Both the position numbers and the translations under genes were made by a program. The notes beneath the pieces are model-generated. The model worked only from the letters and a program-made list of their open reading frames with translations. It was not told where the DNA came from and ran no database searches. Positions 1-12,555 of a stretch of 64,000 bases of DNA are shown piece after piece (positions within the stretch are counted from its first letter, which is position 1; each line of letters opens with the position of its first letter). The DNA lies in NCBI GenBank assembly GCA_036417435.1, contig CM070907.1, positions 55,722,001 through 55,786,000 on the forward strand, written 5' to 3'. The stretch comes from Inia geoffrensis (Eukaryota > Chordata > Mammalia > Artiodactyla > Iniidae).

Positions 1-118
1 CCAATATTCATAATAATTTTAAATACAGTATAACCTATAAAAATACTAAATCACTGTGTTGTACACCTAAAACTGATATAATACTGTAAATCAACTATAC
101 TTCAACAACAAAAAATAG
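1..118 (+). mobile_element. L1 3' end fragment
   Basis: The sequence aaactgatataatactgtaa then atcaactatacttcaacaa is the typical L1 3' terminus, followed by an A-rich tail. The element continues beyond the left edge. Confidence 0.7.
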
Positions 119-124
119 CCATTA

Positions 125-655
125 TCTTGACTTCTAACATGTATTTTGTCTAGTTTTCTACTTTATAAAATCAAATAGTGCCTGGCTTCCTTTGCTTAAT
201 ATTATGTTGGTGAGAATCGTCCATAGTATGGCATTATAGCAATGGTTTATTCATTCTCATTACTGTACAGTATTCCATTTGTGTACACACCATAATCCAT
301 TTATCCTTTCTACTGCTGATAGATATTTGGGTTATTTCCAGTTTTGGGCTGTTCTAAATAATGCTCTCTGCTTATTCTTGAATGTGGCTTTTGGTATACA
401 TGTTCATATTTCTGCTGAATATACAGTAAGAAGTGAAACTGCTGGGTCACAGGACATGTATAAGTTCAGCTTAAGATGAGACTGCCAAATAGTATTCCAA
501 AGTGGTTGTACTAATTGAACTAATTTACACTTCCACCAGTGATATGTAAATGTTCCAGATATGCCACATCTTTGTCGACCCTTAGTACTGTCAATCTTTT
601 TCATTTTGGCACTTCTCACCATCATTTTTAACAAATTTTCAGTTATCTCTCTCTC
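125..655 (-). mobile_element. Old L1 fragment, ORF2 end / 3' part
   Basis: The minus strand resembles the end of L1 ORF2: on the + strand the signature agtattccatttgtgtacac, then gaaactgctgggtcacagga and gtattccaaagtggttgtac. It is diverged and has no open frame of note. Confidence 0.75.
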
Positions 656-2130
656 AAACCTAGTCCACTGCTACTGAAATAAGCTATTTGCATAATGCAA
701 TAACAGGAACTGAAAATACTTTAATGAAATAACTAATTTAAGGGCTGGGCAAGAAATATGTAAGAAGAACCTGGGACACCTTGTGCCAAAAAGCAAGGAA
801 ATATCAAGGACTAATTGAGTCCAGATCAAAAGGGCACAGAAGCCAATCTGTAGGGGTTCCCACTGTCAACATATATATGACACCAAAAGGAAGCAATCAA
901 ATCCAGATTATGTTTATGTAGGACATAAACAAGACCAAACAAGACCAATGATCCAGTTTCTTCAATAAATCTGTGGCAATTAAAGGAAAAACAAAAGGGG
1001 CCACTGTTACTGATTAAAAGAAATTCAAGAGACTATCCAAAGGTAATACACGCTAATCCAAAAAAAAAACAAAACCAACTACAAAAAGATATTTAATGCA
1101 ATTAAAAAATTTTTAATATGAACTGGTATGAGATGATATGGAATAACTGTTAATAACTGCATCATGGCTATATTAAAAACATATCAGTTATTATCAGTTA
1201 GAGACATACTTAAGTATTTATCATTTAAATAACATGTCAGGGATTTCCTTAAAACTATTACAGCAGACTACAACAAAAAGTGAAAGGAAAAAACATGAAA
1301 AAGATTGTAAAGCATAAATAACTGTCAAATATACACCAAAAACTGGAAAGAATAAGTAAATGTGAAAATTTCCATATTATCTTAGAGTCTCACTTTCCTC
1401 ATTTATAAAGAAGGAACAATAATATCTGCCTTACCTAACTTACAGGTTTATCATAAGGCTCAAATAAGAATATAAATGTTAAAAAAAAAAACTTTATATA
1501 CTATAAAGCATAATATGACTATTAGCTATTATTACTATAATCTAAAATAATGAGATTACTGCATGTATAACTGTCGATACAAAAGAGTATCTTTAGATAT
1601 TCCCTTCAAGTTCACAAAATAGTATCTTTGGATATTCCCTTCAAGTTCAAATTTTCCAGGATTTTCTACCCATAAATGAAATCACTGATTGAAATCACAC
1701 AAGTTTCCCTCTTGCTCACTCTAACACTTGGACATACAGTCTCTGAAAGTACCCTCAGTAATCACCCATCTCTCTCCTTGTGCCTTCACCAATTCCCTAT
1801 TTTATACGATGATAATGATTAAGTGATATGTCTAATAATGCAAAGATATCCTAGTGGAACAGTTGATACTGGAATCCAAGTCTCCTGACACTCCATCTAG
1901 AGCTCTTTTCCCTAACCAGCTTCATAAATAAATAATGTCATGATTTCTAAAACTTTGCTTACTATGTTCAGAGTTGGGCATTTGAACCTTAAATACTTAA
2001 AAGCTCTACAATACCTGTTTTCTTTACATATATTTATATTGATACTCCCAAGCATCACTATTCTCCAGCCATGACGAACTGCTTGGGTTTCTAATTATTG
2101 CCTGATAAACACAGTGATACTAAATTAATA
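656..2130. other. INTS4 intron 4 sequence, no gene seen
   Basis: AT-rich, no coding signal. About 810-1260 resembles an old L1-type 3' UTR (cacagaagccaatctgtagg and following), which is uncertain. A 35-bp tandem duplication lies at 1586-1650. Confidence 0.5.
1586..1650. repeat. 35-bp tandem duplication
   Basis: agtatctttagatattccct at 1586 recurs at 1621 with one change, in head-to-tail copies of 35 bp; the second copy is partial at its end. Confidence 0.8.
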
Positions 2131-2762
2131 CCCCCTTTTTAAAATCATCTTTATTGGAATACAATTGCTTTACAATCGTGTGTTAGTTTCTGCTGTATAA
2201 CAAAGTGAATCAGCTATACATATACATATATCCCCATATCTCCTCCCTCTTGCATCTCCCTCCCACCCTCCCTATCCCACCCCTCAAGGTGGTCACAAAG
2301 CACTGAGCTGATCTCTCTGTGCTATGCGGCTGCTTCCTACTAGCTACTATTTTACATTTGGTAGCATATATAAGTCCATGCCACTCTCTCACTTTGTCCC
2401 AGCTTACCCTTCCCCCAGCCTTGTCCTCAAGTCCCTTCTCTAAATCTGCATCTTTATTCCTGTCCTGCCCCAAGGTTCTTCAGAACCTTTTTTTTTTTAG
2501 ATTCCATATATATGTGTTAGCATACAGTATTTGTTTTTCTCTTTCTGACTTCACTCTGTAGGACAGATTCTAGGTCCATCCACCTCACTACAAATAGTTC
2601 AATTTCGTTTCTTTTTATGGCTGAGTAATATTCCACTGTATATATGTGTCACATCTTCTATATCCATTCATCTCTTGATGGACATGTAGGTTGCTTCCAT
2701 GTCCTGGCTATTATAAATAGAGCTGCAATGAACACTGTGATACATGACTCTTTTTGAATTGT
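2131..2762 (-). mobile_element. L1 3' end
   Basis: Minus-strand L1 3' UTR and ORF2 end: + strand atctttattggaatacaatt, the pyrimidine tract with ctccctcccaccctccctat, and ggctgagtaatattccactg. It is the same L1 type as the element at 4393-8965 but in the opposite orientation. Confidence 0.9.
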
Positions 2763-3022
2763 GTTTTTTTCAGGAACACCCAATTCTTATGATTAGCAAA
2801 CCAGGCCACTGACACTTTGTGGAAGTAACATACACACATGCACACATATACAAAACTGAACAGGAAGATACATCAAATAAGTAAATATATTAAGGATAAT
2901 ACTGTCTAAGAAAGAAGTTACAAATACTAGAAAAACACTTAAAATAAACACTATGGTGTTGGGTTTGAATTACAAGGAGAGATGAGAACATGATTTTTCT
3001 TACATACAGATATAGAAATAAA
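2763..3022. other. Intron sequence, nothing recognised
   Basis: AT-rich, with no repeat family or coding signal that I can name. Confidence 0.5.
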
Positions 3023-3115
3023 AATACAGATATATATGTTTGTATATGATATATATAGATATTACATTAGAATATATACATATATGTATATATATATATG
3101 TATGTATGTATGTAT
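3023..3115. repeat. AT-rich simple repeat (ATAT / TATG)
   Basis: Runs of atatat and tatgtatgtatgtatg form a mixed dinucleotide and tetranucleotide microsatellite. Confidence 0.85.
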
Positions 3116-3337
3116 CTCCACTAGCTCTCTCCACTGAGGGGGCCCAAGAGTAGCAACACCTCAACAGCAATGAGCACACTTAGTACCCAGAACTTGGTTT
3201 CAAAATACAATTCGCCACTAAGAGGAACCAGGGCTTCTTGGAGAAAAGCTCATTCCAGGGGTAGAATAGAGAAAGTACAAGGTGGGCCTGAAATATTTTA
3301 TTGTGCCAGAAAGAAATGACGCATTAAAAAATATATA

Positions 3338-3579
3338 CAGTTGACCCTTAAACAACATGGTTTGAACTGAGTGGGTCCACTTATATTTTTTCAATAGCAA
3401 ATACTACAGTACTACACAGTTCGTGGTTGGTTGAATTGTGGATGTAGCACTGTGGATACAAAGGAAGTGGGTATACTGAGGAACTGCATATATGGAGGGT
3501 CAACTATAAGTTAAATGTGAATTTCTGACTATTCAAAGGATCAGTGCCCCTAACCCCCAAGATGATAAAGGGGTAACTG
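3338..3579 (+). mobile_element. Non-autonomous DNA transposon (Tigger/pogo-like)
   Basis: It begins cagttgacccttaaacaaca and ends with an inverted counterpart (aaaggggtaactg), with cccctaaccccca just before. These are the terminal motifs of a common mammalian Tigger-like element reduced to about 240 bp. TA precedes the left end. The subfamily is not certain. Confidence 0.6.
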
Positions 3580-4098
3580 AAAAGTCAAAAGGACATAGAA
3601 GCCAGCCTGAAGGGGCTCCCACCTGGCAAAATCAGGGAACTTGAACAAGATGAATAATGACAGTAATAGATTATAACATTGAATAAACAAGAAATCTGAG
3701 TCCATAACTGATATAAATAAATAAATTGAAAGTTGGAGGACAATTTACATAGTTTCAAAGTAGTAGTACCATGCCACAAAATACTTATTCATTTCAAAAA
3801 GAATGAGTAACTTTATAGTGAAGAAATCTGACAGACAACACCTTAACCAAGTGATCAAAGTAAACATCATCACTAATGGGAACAAATCAAAATGGTGTAC
3901 TGGCTAATAGGATGCAATGAGAACAGAACAGCATCAAGTCTGTGATATTCGTGCCAAAGTTGAATCTAATTATAAGAAAATAACAGACAAACCCAAATTC
4001 AGGAATATTCTACAAAATTACTGTCCTATAATTTTCAAAAGTGTCAAGTTAATGAAATGAAGTGAAGACTGAAGAATTATTCCAAATTGAAAAAGACT
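3580..4098 (+). mobile_element. Ancient LINE 3' UTR-type repeat
   Basis: The order of phrases agaagccagcctgaaggggc, ccttaaccaagtgatcaaag and agacaaacccaaattcagga matches a widespread old mammalian repeat, probably L1M 3' UTR. A related piece lies at 57630-57770. Confidence 0.5.
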
Positions 4099-4392
4099 GG
4101 GGCTTTCCTGGTGGCACACTGGTTAAGAATCAGCCTGCCAATGCTGGGGACACGAGTTTGAGCCCTGGTCCAGGAAGATCCCACATGACCCAGAGCAACT
4201 AAGCCCATGCGACACAACTAGTGAAGCCCGCGCACCTAGAGCAGTGCTCTGCAACAAGAGAAGCCACTGCAATGAGTATCCCATGCACCGCAAAGAAGAG
4301 TAGCCCCTGCTTGCCGCAACTAAAGAAAGCCTGAGCAGAGCAATGAAGACCCAGTGCAGACAAAGAAAAAATATTAAAAACAGAAAGGGAAA
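4099..4392 (+). mobile_element. CHR-type SINE, long form
   Basis: tRNA-derived head (ggctttcctggtggcacact) followed by the long body with gtagcccctgcttgccgcaa and the gacccagtgcagacaaag tail. It is diverged from the consensus and directly abuts the L1 on its right. Confidence 0.9.
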
Positions 4393-4734
4393 AACAACAA
4401 ATAACATACAAGGGAATCCCCATAAGGTTAACAGCTGATCTTTCAGCAGAAACTCGGCAAGCCAGAAGGGAGTAGCAGGACATATTTAAAATGATGCAAT
4501 GGAAAAACCTACAACCAAGATTACTCTACTCAGCAAGGACCTCATTCACATTCGACAGAGAAATTAAAACCTTTACAGAAAAGCAAAAGCTAAGAGAATT
4601 CAGCAATACCAACCAGCTTTACAACAAATGCTAAAGGAACTTCTCTAGGCAGGAAACACAACAGAAGGAAAAGACCTACAATAACAAACCCAAAACAATT
4701 AAGAAGATGGTAATAGGAACATACATATCAATAA

Positions 4735-7700
4735 CTACCTTAAATGTAAATGGATTAAATGCTCCAAACAAATGACACAGACTGGCTGAATGGATACAAA
4801 AACAACACCCGTATATATGCTATCTACAAGAGACCCACTTCAGACCTAGGGACACATACTAGCTGGCTGAATGGATATAAAAACAACACCCATATATATG
4901 TTATCTACAAGAGACCCACTTCAGACCTAGGGACACATACACACTGAAAGTGAAGGGATAGAAAAACATATTCCGAGCAAATGGAAATAAAAAGAAAGGT
5001 GGAGTAGCAATTCTCATATCAGACAAAGTAGACTTTAAAATAAAGACTATTACGAGAGACAAAGAAGAACACTACACAATGATCAAGGGATCAATCAAAG
5101 AAGATATAACAATTGTAAATATTTATGCACCCAACATAGGAGCACCTCAACACATAAGACAGTGTTAACAGCCATAAAAAGGGAAATCGACACTAACACA
5201 ATCATATAGGGGACTTTTAACACCCCACTTTCACCAAAGGACAGATCATCCAAAATGTAAATAAATAAGGAAACACAAGCTTTGAATGATACATTAAACA
5301 AGATGGACTTAACTGATATTTATACGACATTCCATCCAAAAACAACAGAATACACTTTCTTCTCAAATGCTCATGTAACATTAATCAGGATAGATCATAT
5401 CCTGGGTCACAAATCAAGCCCTGGTAAATTTAAGAAAATTGAAGTCGTATCAAGTATTTTTCCAACCACTACGCCATGAGACTAGATATCAATTACAGGA
5501 AAAAAACTGTAAAAAATACAAACACTGGGAGGCTAAACAATACACTACTAAATAACCAAGAGATCACTGAAGAAATCAAAGAGGAAATCAAAAAATAACT
5601 AAAAACAAATGACAATGAAAACACGACAACCCAAAACCTATGGAATGCAGCAAAAGGAATTCTAAGAGGGGAGTTTATAGCAATAAAATCTTACCTCAAG
5701 AAACAAGAAACATCTCAAATAAACAACCTAACTGTACACCTAAAGTCATTAGAGAAAGAAGAACAAAAAACCCCCCAAGTTAGCAGAAGGAAAGAAATGA
5801 TAAAGATCAGATCAGAAATAAATGAAAAAGAAATGAAGGAAACAATAATAAAGATCAATAAAACTAAAACCTGGTTCTCTGAGAAGATAAACAAAAGTGA
5901 TAAACCATTAGCCAGACTCATCAAGAAAAAAAGGGAGAAGACTCAAATCAATAGAATTAGAAATGAAAAAGGAGAAGTAACAACTGACACTGCAGAAATA
6001 CAAAAGATCATGAGAGATTACTACAAGCAACTCTATGCCAATAAAATGGACAACCTGGAAGAAATGGACAAATTCTTAGAAATGCACAACCTGCCGAGAC
6101 TGATTCAGGAAGAAATAGAAAATATGAACAGACCAATCACAAGGACTGAAATTGAAACTGTGATTAAAAATCTTCCAACAAACAAAAGGCCAGGACCAGA
6201 TGGCTTCACATGCGAATTCTATCGAACATTCAGAGAAGAGCTAACATCTATCCTTCTCAAACTCTTCCAAAATATAGCAGAGTGAGGAACACTCCCAAAC
6301 TCTGTCTACGAGGCCACCATCACCCTGATATCAAAACCAGACAAGGATGTCACAAAGAAAGAAAACTACAGGCTAATATCACTGAAGAACACAGATGCAA
6401 AAATCCTCAACAAAATACTAGCAAACAGAATCCAACAGCACATTAGAAGGATCATACACCATGATCACATGGGGTTTATCCCAGGAATGCAAGGATTCTT
6501 CAATATACGCAAATCAATCAACATGATACACCATATTAACAAATTGAAGGAGAAAAAACATATGATCATCTCAATAGATGCAGAGAAAGCTTTTGACAAA
6601 ATTCAACACACATTTATGATAAAAACCCTCCAGAAAGTAGGCGTAGAGGGAACTTTCCTCAACATAATAAAGGCCATATATGACAAACCCACAACCAGCA
6701 TTGTCCTCAATGGTAAAAAACTGAAAGCATTTCCACTAAGATCAGGTACAAGACAAGGTTGCCCACTCTCACCACTCTTATTCAACATAGTTTTGGAAGT
6801 TTTAGCCACAGCAATCAGAGAACAAAAGGAAATAAAAGGAATCCAAATTGGAAAAGAAGAAGTAAAACTGTCACTGTTTGCAGATGACATGATACTATAC
6901 ATAGAGAATCCTAAAGATGCTACCAGAAAACTACTACAACTAATCAATGAAGTTGGTAAAGTAGCAGGATACAAAATTAATGCACAGAAATCTCTGGCAT
7001 TCCTATACACTAAGGATGAAAAATCTGAAACTGAAATCAAGAAAACACTACCATTTACCATTGTAACAAAAAGAATAAAATATCTAGGAATAAACCTACC
7101 AAAGGAGACAAAAGACCTGTATGCAGAAAACTGTAAGACACTGATGAAAGAAATTAAAGATACAAATAGATGGAGAGATATACCATGTTCTTGGATTGGA
7201 AGAATCAACATTGTGAAAATGATTCTACTATCCAAAGCAATCTACAGATTCAATGCAATCCCTATCAAACTGCCACTGGCATTTTTCATAGAACTAGAAC
7301 AAAAAATTTCACAATTTGTATGGAAACACAAATGACCCCGAATAGCCAAAACAATATTGAGAACGAAAAACGGAGCTGGAGGAATCAGGCTCCCTGACTT
7401 CAGACTATACTACAAAGCTACAGTAATCAAGACAGTATGGTACTGGTACAAAAACAGAAATATAGATCAGTGGAACAGGATAGAAAGCCCAGAGATAAAG
7501 CCACACACATATGGTCACCTTATCTTTGATAAAGGAGGCAGGAATGTACAGTGGAGAAAGGACAGCCTCTTCAATAGGTGGTGCTGGGAAAACTGGACAA
7601 CTACATATAAAAGTATGATATTAGATCACTCCCTAACACCATACACAAAAATAAGCTCAAAATGGATTAAAGACCTAAATGTAAGGCCAGACACTCTCAA

Positions 7701-8540
7701 ACTCTTAGAGGAAAACACAGGCAGAGCACTCTATGACATAAATCACAGCAAGATCCATTTTGAGCCACCTCCTAGAGAAATGGAAATAAAAACAAAAATA
7801 AACAAATGGGACCTAATGAAACTTCAAAGTTTTTGCACAGCAAAGGAAACCATAAACAAGACCAAAAGACAACCCTCAGAATGGGAGGAAATATTTGCAA
7901 ATGAAGCAACTGACAAAGGATTAATCTCCAAAATTTACAAGCAGCTCATGCAGTTCAATAACAAAAAACAAACAACCCAATCCAAAAATGGGCAGAAGAC
8001 CTAAATAGACATTTCTCCAAAGAAGATATACAGACTGCCAACAAACACATGAAAGAATGCTCAACATCATTAATCATTAGAGAAATGCAAATCAAAACTA
8101 CAATGAGATACCATCTCACACCAGTCAGAATGGCCATCATCAAAAAATCTAGAAACAATAAATGCTGCAGAGGGTGTGGAGAAAAGGGAACACTCTTGCA
8201 CTGCTGGTGGGAATGTGAATTGGTACAGCCACTGTGGAGAACAGTATGGAGGTTCCCCAAAAAACTACAAATAGAACTACCACACGACCCAGCAATCCCA
8301 CTACTGGGCATATACCCCGAGAAAACCATAATTCAAAAAGAGTCACGTACCACAGTGTTCACTGCAGCACTATTTACAATAGCCTGGATACGGAAGCAAC
8401 CTAAGTGTCCATCGACAGATGAATGCATAAAGAAGATGTGGCACATATATACAGTGGACTATTACTCAGCCATAAAAAGAAGTGAAACTGAGTTATTTGT
8501 AGTGAGGTGGATGGACCTGGAGTCTGTCAGGCAGAGTTAA
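4735..8540 (+). pseudogene. L1 ORF2 remnant (endonuclease and reverse transcriptase)
   Basis: Decayed ORF2 of the L1. The endonuclease part (about 4735-5470) is broken by several stops and carries an 81-bp in-frame duplication. From about 5600 to 8004 the frame is open except for TGA codons at 6283 and 7333. This region holds the reverse transcriptase blocks, including [23 protein letters not shown] and the catalytic FADD motif in [10 protein letters not shown] (about 6868-6897). A frameshift near 8000 moves the C-terminal part to another frame (8049-8540), which contains the cysteine motif [18 protein letters not shown]. No functional protein can be made. Confidence 0.9.
4780..4941 (+). repeat. 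81-bp tandem duplication inside L1 endonuclease region
   Basis: Two adjacent copies of the segment from ctggctgaatgga to ctagggacacatac repeat with an 81-bp period (27 codons), with about three substitutions plus differences at the junction. In the ORF2 frame each copy contains YLQETHF, the conserved endonuclease block with the catalytic Glu. A TAG at the junction and a TAA in copy two interrupt the frame. Confidence 0.92.
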
Positions 8541-8965
8541 GAAGTCAGAAAGAGAAAAACAAATACCATATGCTAACACATATATATGGAATCTAAAAAA
8601 AAAAAAAAAGGTTCTGAAGAACCTAGGGGCAAGACAGGAATAAAGCCTCAGAAGTACAGAATGGACTTGACATGAGGAGGAAGATGGGTAACCTGGGATG
8701 AAGTGAGAGAGTGGCATGGACATATACACACTACCAAATGTAACATAGATCCCTAGTAGGAAGCAACTGCATAGCACAGGGAGATCAGCTCGGTGCTTTG
8801 TGACCACCTAGGGGGGTGGGATAGGGAGGGTGGGAGGGAGACGCAAGAGGGAGGAAAATATGGGGATGTATGTATATGTACAGCTGATTCACTGTTATAA
8901 AGCTGAAACTAACACACCATTGTGAAGCAATTATACTCCAATGAAGATGTTAAAAAAAAAAAAGA

Positions 8966-9431
8966 CCCAACACAACCAAAAATAAATAGAATAAAATTTT
9001 AAAATAAATAAATATATACAATTTATGGATAAATAAATATACAGTATCGGGGAATAAAAGACCAAATGCCGCCAAGAAAAATCAATCAGTTAATTAATTA
9101 ATTTTTAATAAACAAAAAGACTGATGAGATATGTTGACAATCAATGCAAGATGCGATTCTGAACTGGATTCTTTTCCTATAAAGGACATTGGAATAAACA
9201 CTGAAATTTGAATGAGGTTTGAGGATTAAATGGTAATATGTTGATGTTAGTGTCCTGATTTTGATGGTCATATTGAGGTTATGAAGGAGAGTATCTTTGT
9301 TTATAGGAAACACAAACTGAAGTATTGAAGAGTAATGGGGCACCATGTTAGCAACTTACTCTAAAATGGTTCACAAGAAAAGAAAGTTCTTTATTACTGT
9401 GCTTGCAATTTTTCTTCAAGTTTGAGAGTTG
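8966..9431. other. Intron sequence, nothing recognised
   Basis: A/T-rich (aaataaataaat runs to about 9110), then unique-looking sequence with no coding or RNA signal. Confidence 0.5.
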
Positions 9432-9553
9432 TTTTTTTTTTTAAGGCCACACCACATGGCTTGGGGGATCTTAGTTCCCTGACCAGGGATTGAATCCGGG
9501 CCCTCGGCACTGAAAGCACCAAGTCCTAATCACTGGACCACCAGAGAATTCCC
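9432..9553 (-). mobile_element. CHR-type SINE, short form
   Basis: T-run then minus-strand head (ggaccaccagagaattccc). Flanks gtttgagagttgttt and gttagaggttgtttt look like a diverged target-site duplication. Confidence 0.85.
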
Positions 9554-10073
9554 AAGTTAGAGGTTGTTTTAAAAAATGAAAGTTTAAATATACACAAAAA
9601 AGAATAAACTAACCATACTATTTCATAAACATTAGAAAAATATATTATCCGTAAGAATAAGTGTACTTTAAGACCATGAAAAGGGGGTAGGTATAGCAGA
9701 CTCATACCCACACAGGTACAGAGAATGCCTGGAGGAGGTGCAGGAGGCTTTGCAAAGAAAGTGGATTTCATAACTTGTTTCCTCTCTTGTTTGAGAGGCA
9801 AAGTAGCATAGTGGAATGAACACAGACTGGAACCAGACCTAGGTCTGATTGTTGGAGCTGCCACTTAGTATCTATGTGGTCTTCACCAAGCCCCTTAAGG
9901 TTTTAGAAATCCTTACTTTGTAATAACAGGAATAATATTCCCTACCGTGATGTTTTATGGTGAGTGGATTAAAATGAATTCATTTAATAATTATTGTATG
10001 TAAAATCAGCTAGTAGTGTCCCAGATATAACAGACATTCAGTAAGTACAAATGCCTAGCATAGTGCCTGGCAC
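9554..10073 (+). mobile_element. MIR-like SINE in intron sequence
   Basis: From about 9805 the sequence (gcatagtggaatgaacacag, then cacttagtatctatgtggtc) resembles a diverged MIR. The part before 9805 is unassigned. Confidence 0.45.
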
Positions 10074-10088
10074 TTGGCATGTACTTTT

Positions 10089-10364
10089 TTTTTTTACATC
10101 TTTATTGGAGTATAATTGCTTTACAATGGTGTGTTAGTTTCTGCTTTATAACAAAGTGAATCAGTTATACATATACACATGTTCCCATATCTCTTCCCTC
10201 TTGCGTCTACCCTCCCTCCCACCCTCCCTATCCCACCCCTCTAGGTGGTCACAGAGCACCGAGCTGATCTCCCTGTGCTATGCGGCTGCTTCCCACTAGC
10301 TATCTATTTTACGTTTGGTAGTGTATGTCCATGCCACTCTCTCACTTTGTCACAGCTTACCCTT
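10089..10364 (-). mobile_element. L1 3' end, short insertion
   Basis: Minus-strand L1 3' UTR starting at its T-run (acatctttattggagtataa) and ending at ccatgccactctctcactttg. It is flanked by the target-site duplication ttggcatgtactttt (10074-10088 and 10365-10379). Confidence 0.9.
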
Positions 10365-10379
10365 TTGGCATGTACTTTT

Positions 10380-10588
10380 TTTTTTTTTTTTTTGGCAATA
10401 CGCGGGCCTCTCACTGTTGTGTGGCGTCTCCCGTTGCGGAGCACAGGCTCCGGACGCGCAGGCTCAGCGGCCATGGCTCACGGGCCCAGCCACTCCGCGG
10501 CATGTGGGATCTTCCAGGACCAGGGCACGAGCCCGCGTCCCCTGCATCGGCAGGTGGACTCTCAACCACTCCGCCACCAGGAAAGCCC
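10380..10588 (-). mobile_element. CHR-type SINE, 210-bp form
   Basis: T-run, then ggcaatacgcgggcctctca through to the inverted head ccaccaggaaagcc. Flanked by ggcatgtactttt on the left and ggcacatactttt on the right, sharing its left target copy with the preceding L1. Confidence 0.92.
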
Positions 10589-11792
10589 TGGCACATACTT
10601 TTAAAAAAAACAACCTGCTTAATAAGAGAAGGTAACAGGTGGGGAAAAGAAGGACAGGTGGTGGCGAAAAACAGAAAACAGAGAAGGGTCAGAGGTAAAA
10701 GTGGGCCAGCTGGATGAAACAGCCCTGCTGATCTGGAACACACAAGCATAAACTTTCCAGTGATAGCTGTCTAATAAGAGGGCAGTCTGTCAGGAAAGGT
10801 ACTAAGCACCTGTTAATGGTTCACATCAGAATGCTCCAAGGGGAAATTCCTGAACTAAATGGACCTGAACTTTCTGTGTGAAGCTATGTTCTATGTGAAG
10901 TTAGACTAGGCAGGTAGGCTTACTTAGAGGAGAGAACAAAGGAAACCTGGAGAGAAAGCTCAGGTGCAGAGGGTGGGGCTCTCAGAGGTACTGTCTCCTT
11001 ATAAAAATGTCTCAATCAAGCATTTTAGATCAGAGTTAGTTCATGCCTCCAAGTTATTTAAGCTACAGAAATGTGAAACATACTTTTAAGTGATCACAAT
11101 GTCATGTATAGTAAGGGCTCAAAATTATCCAACAAAATAACACACTGAAACTGAGAAGAGAAATTTCCAGATATGAAGCTGACAATGACTCTCTGTCACA
11201 GTTAATACAGCAAAGTTGTTCTTTTTTTTAAAACTATTTTTATTTAGTATGAAAGCATCATTTGTCATACTGAACCACCAGCTCCTGGAAGACTGCTGCA
11301 ATTGTTACAAATACTTTATTTGATTTTCAAACAAATTAAAACATTCTAGTTCCTATTAAGGTAACCAAGGCAACACTGACTCATAACCAGCCTATGACTG
11401 CACACTGAATGTTAGCCCAAAAGAGATCATAAGTCTAAATCACACCCTCAGGGCAGCAATTACAGTTTTATGATGTCCTTCCCCCACATGTCACTACTTA
11501 CATCACGGCTATCATCACTAATAGCTGCCTAGTGTCTGCTCTGCAGATGATGCTATTTTGGTGTTATACCCAGGCCATTAAAGTGCCATCATTTCTCTAT
11601 TAATGGAGTGAGTAAGCAAACCACATCCCTGATAATAAGAGCAATCCACATCAAAAATAAAATAAGCTAAACCAATCAGTTTAAAACTATTGCTACAGGA
11701 GAAAAAAATCAATGATTAAGTATATCAAAATCTGTGACTGAGGTTAAATAAGACAAAAATACCTTACTGATTCATTCAGTTTCAATATGGAT
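10589..11792. other. Intron sequence, no gene seen
   Basis: About 1.2 kb of unique-looking intron with no open coding signal, RNA gene or obvious young repeat. Confidence 0.55.
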
Positions 11793-11930
11793 ATTTTTTT
11801 CTTTTTTGGGAGGGGGAGGGAGGCAGCACACTGCACGGCTTGTGGGATTTTAGGGCCCCGACCAGGGATTGAACCCCAGCCACGTCACTGACAGCACTGA
11901 GTCCTAACCACTGGACCGCCAAGGAATTCC
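11793..11930 (-). mobile_element. CHR-type SINE, short form
   Basis: Minus-strand SINE (gaccagggattgaacccc, ggaccgccaaggaattcc) flanked by tcaatatggat copies at 11782-11792 and about 11933-11943. Confidence 0.9.
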
Positions 11931-11943
11931 CATCAATATGGAT

Positions 11944-12555
11944 TGTTTTTAAGCACAGATAAAAATTCAGTGTACTTAGCAATGGAAATGATTCTAACAG
12001 ACAACCTCTCCTAACAAACAACACATAATATCTGTTTGGGTAGTATTTGATAAATGTTAAAATGCTGGTATGTTTCTATCTTTTGCCTTAAGAGCTTCAT
12101 GTTTTGATACTTTTGCCACAGAATTAAAGGAACAGAAAAGAAACAGAGAGAATGGAAGAGAAGGTGAGATGGAAACAGAAAAACAAAGAATTAAACTAGG
12201 CTCTTAGGAATTCATATAAGCAAAAATGACAAGGTATTTATTCTTCTAGAAAAATCTTCACAGACAGGAAAGAAAGCAGAAGACCTCTAATTTCAGTTGT
12301 GCGAATCCTACACAAGAAAAGACTTAGTAATTTCCTGGCCAAATCTAAATCTCATCATCTCTCAAATGAAGACTAGCTGTACAATGTACCTCAAAGGATT
12401 ACTAACAGGATAAAATGAGATGAATTTTGAAACGTTAAGAGTACCCAAAAGCATGACTTTCTTCCTACTGTGAAACAAAAAATATGGCAGATTCACATCT
12501 TACATTCTAAAAATATATAAAGGAGCAATATGAGCTTCAAAAAAATAATAAGGAT
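11944..12555. other. Intron sequence, nothing recognised
   Basis: No gene, RNA or assignable repeat. Confidence 0.5.

Larger units (their letters stand above)
4393..8965 (+). mobile_element. L1 LINE, 5'-truncated, degenerate
   Basis: A 4.6-kb L1 starts in the ORF1-ORF2 region (ctgatctttcagcagaaact) and reaches the L1 3' UTR and A-tail (ccaatgaagatgttaaaaaa). It abuts a SINE at its left edge. The ORF2 order is complete: endonuclease start, reverse transcriptase and C-terminal zinc-knuckle-like region. It lies antisense to INTS4 within intron 4. Stops and a frameshift make it inactive. Confidence 0.93.

Noticed and set aside
3023..3115. Regular ATAT/TATG units considered as a CRISPR-like array
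   Set aside because: No spacers between repeats; a plain microsatellite in a mammalian genome.
4759..4947. 62-codon frame with a repeated WLNGYKNNT unit, looking like a repeat protein
   Set aside because: It is the shifted frame of the duplicated L1 endonuclease segment.
6603..7235. 210-codon minus-strand open frame
   Set aside because: Antisense shadow of the L1 reverse transcriptase.
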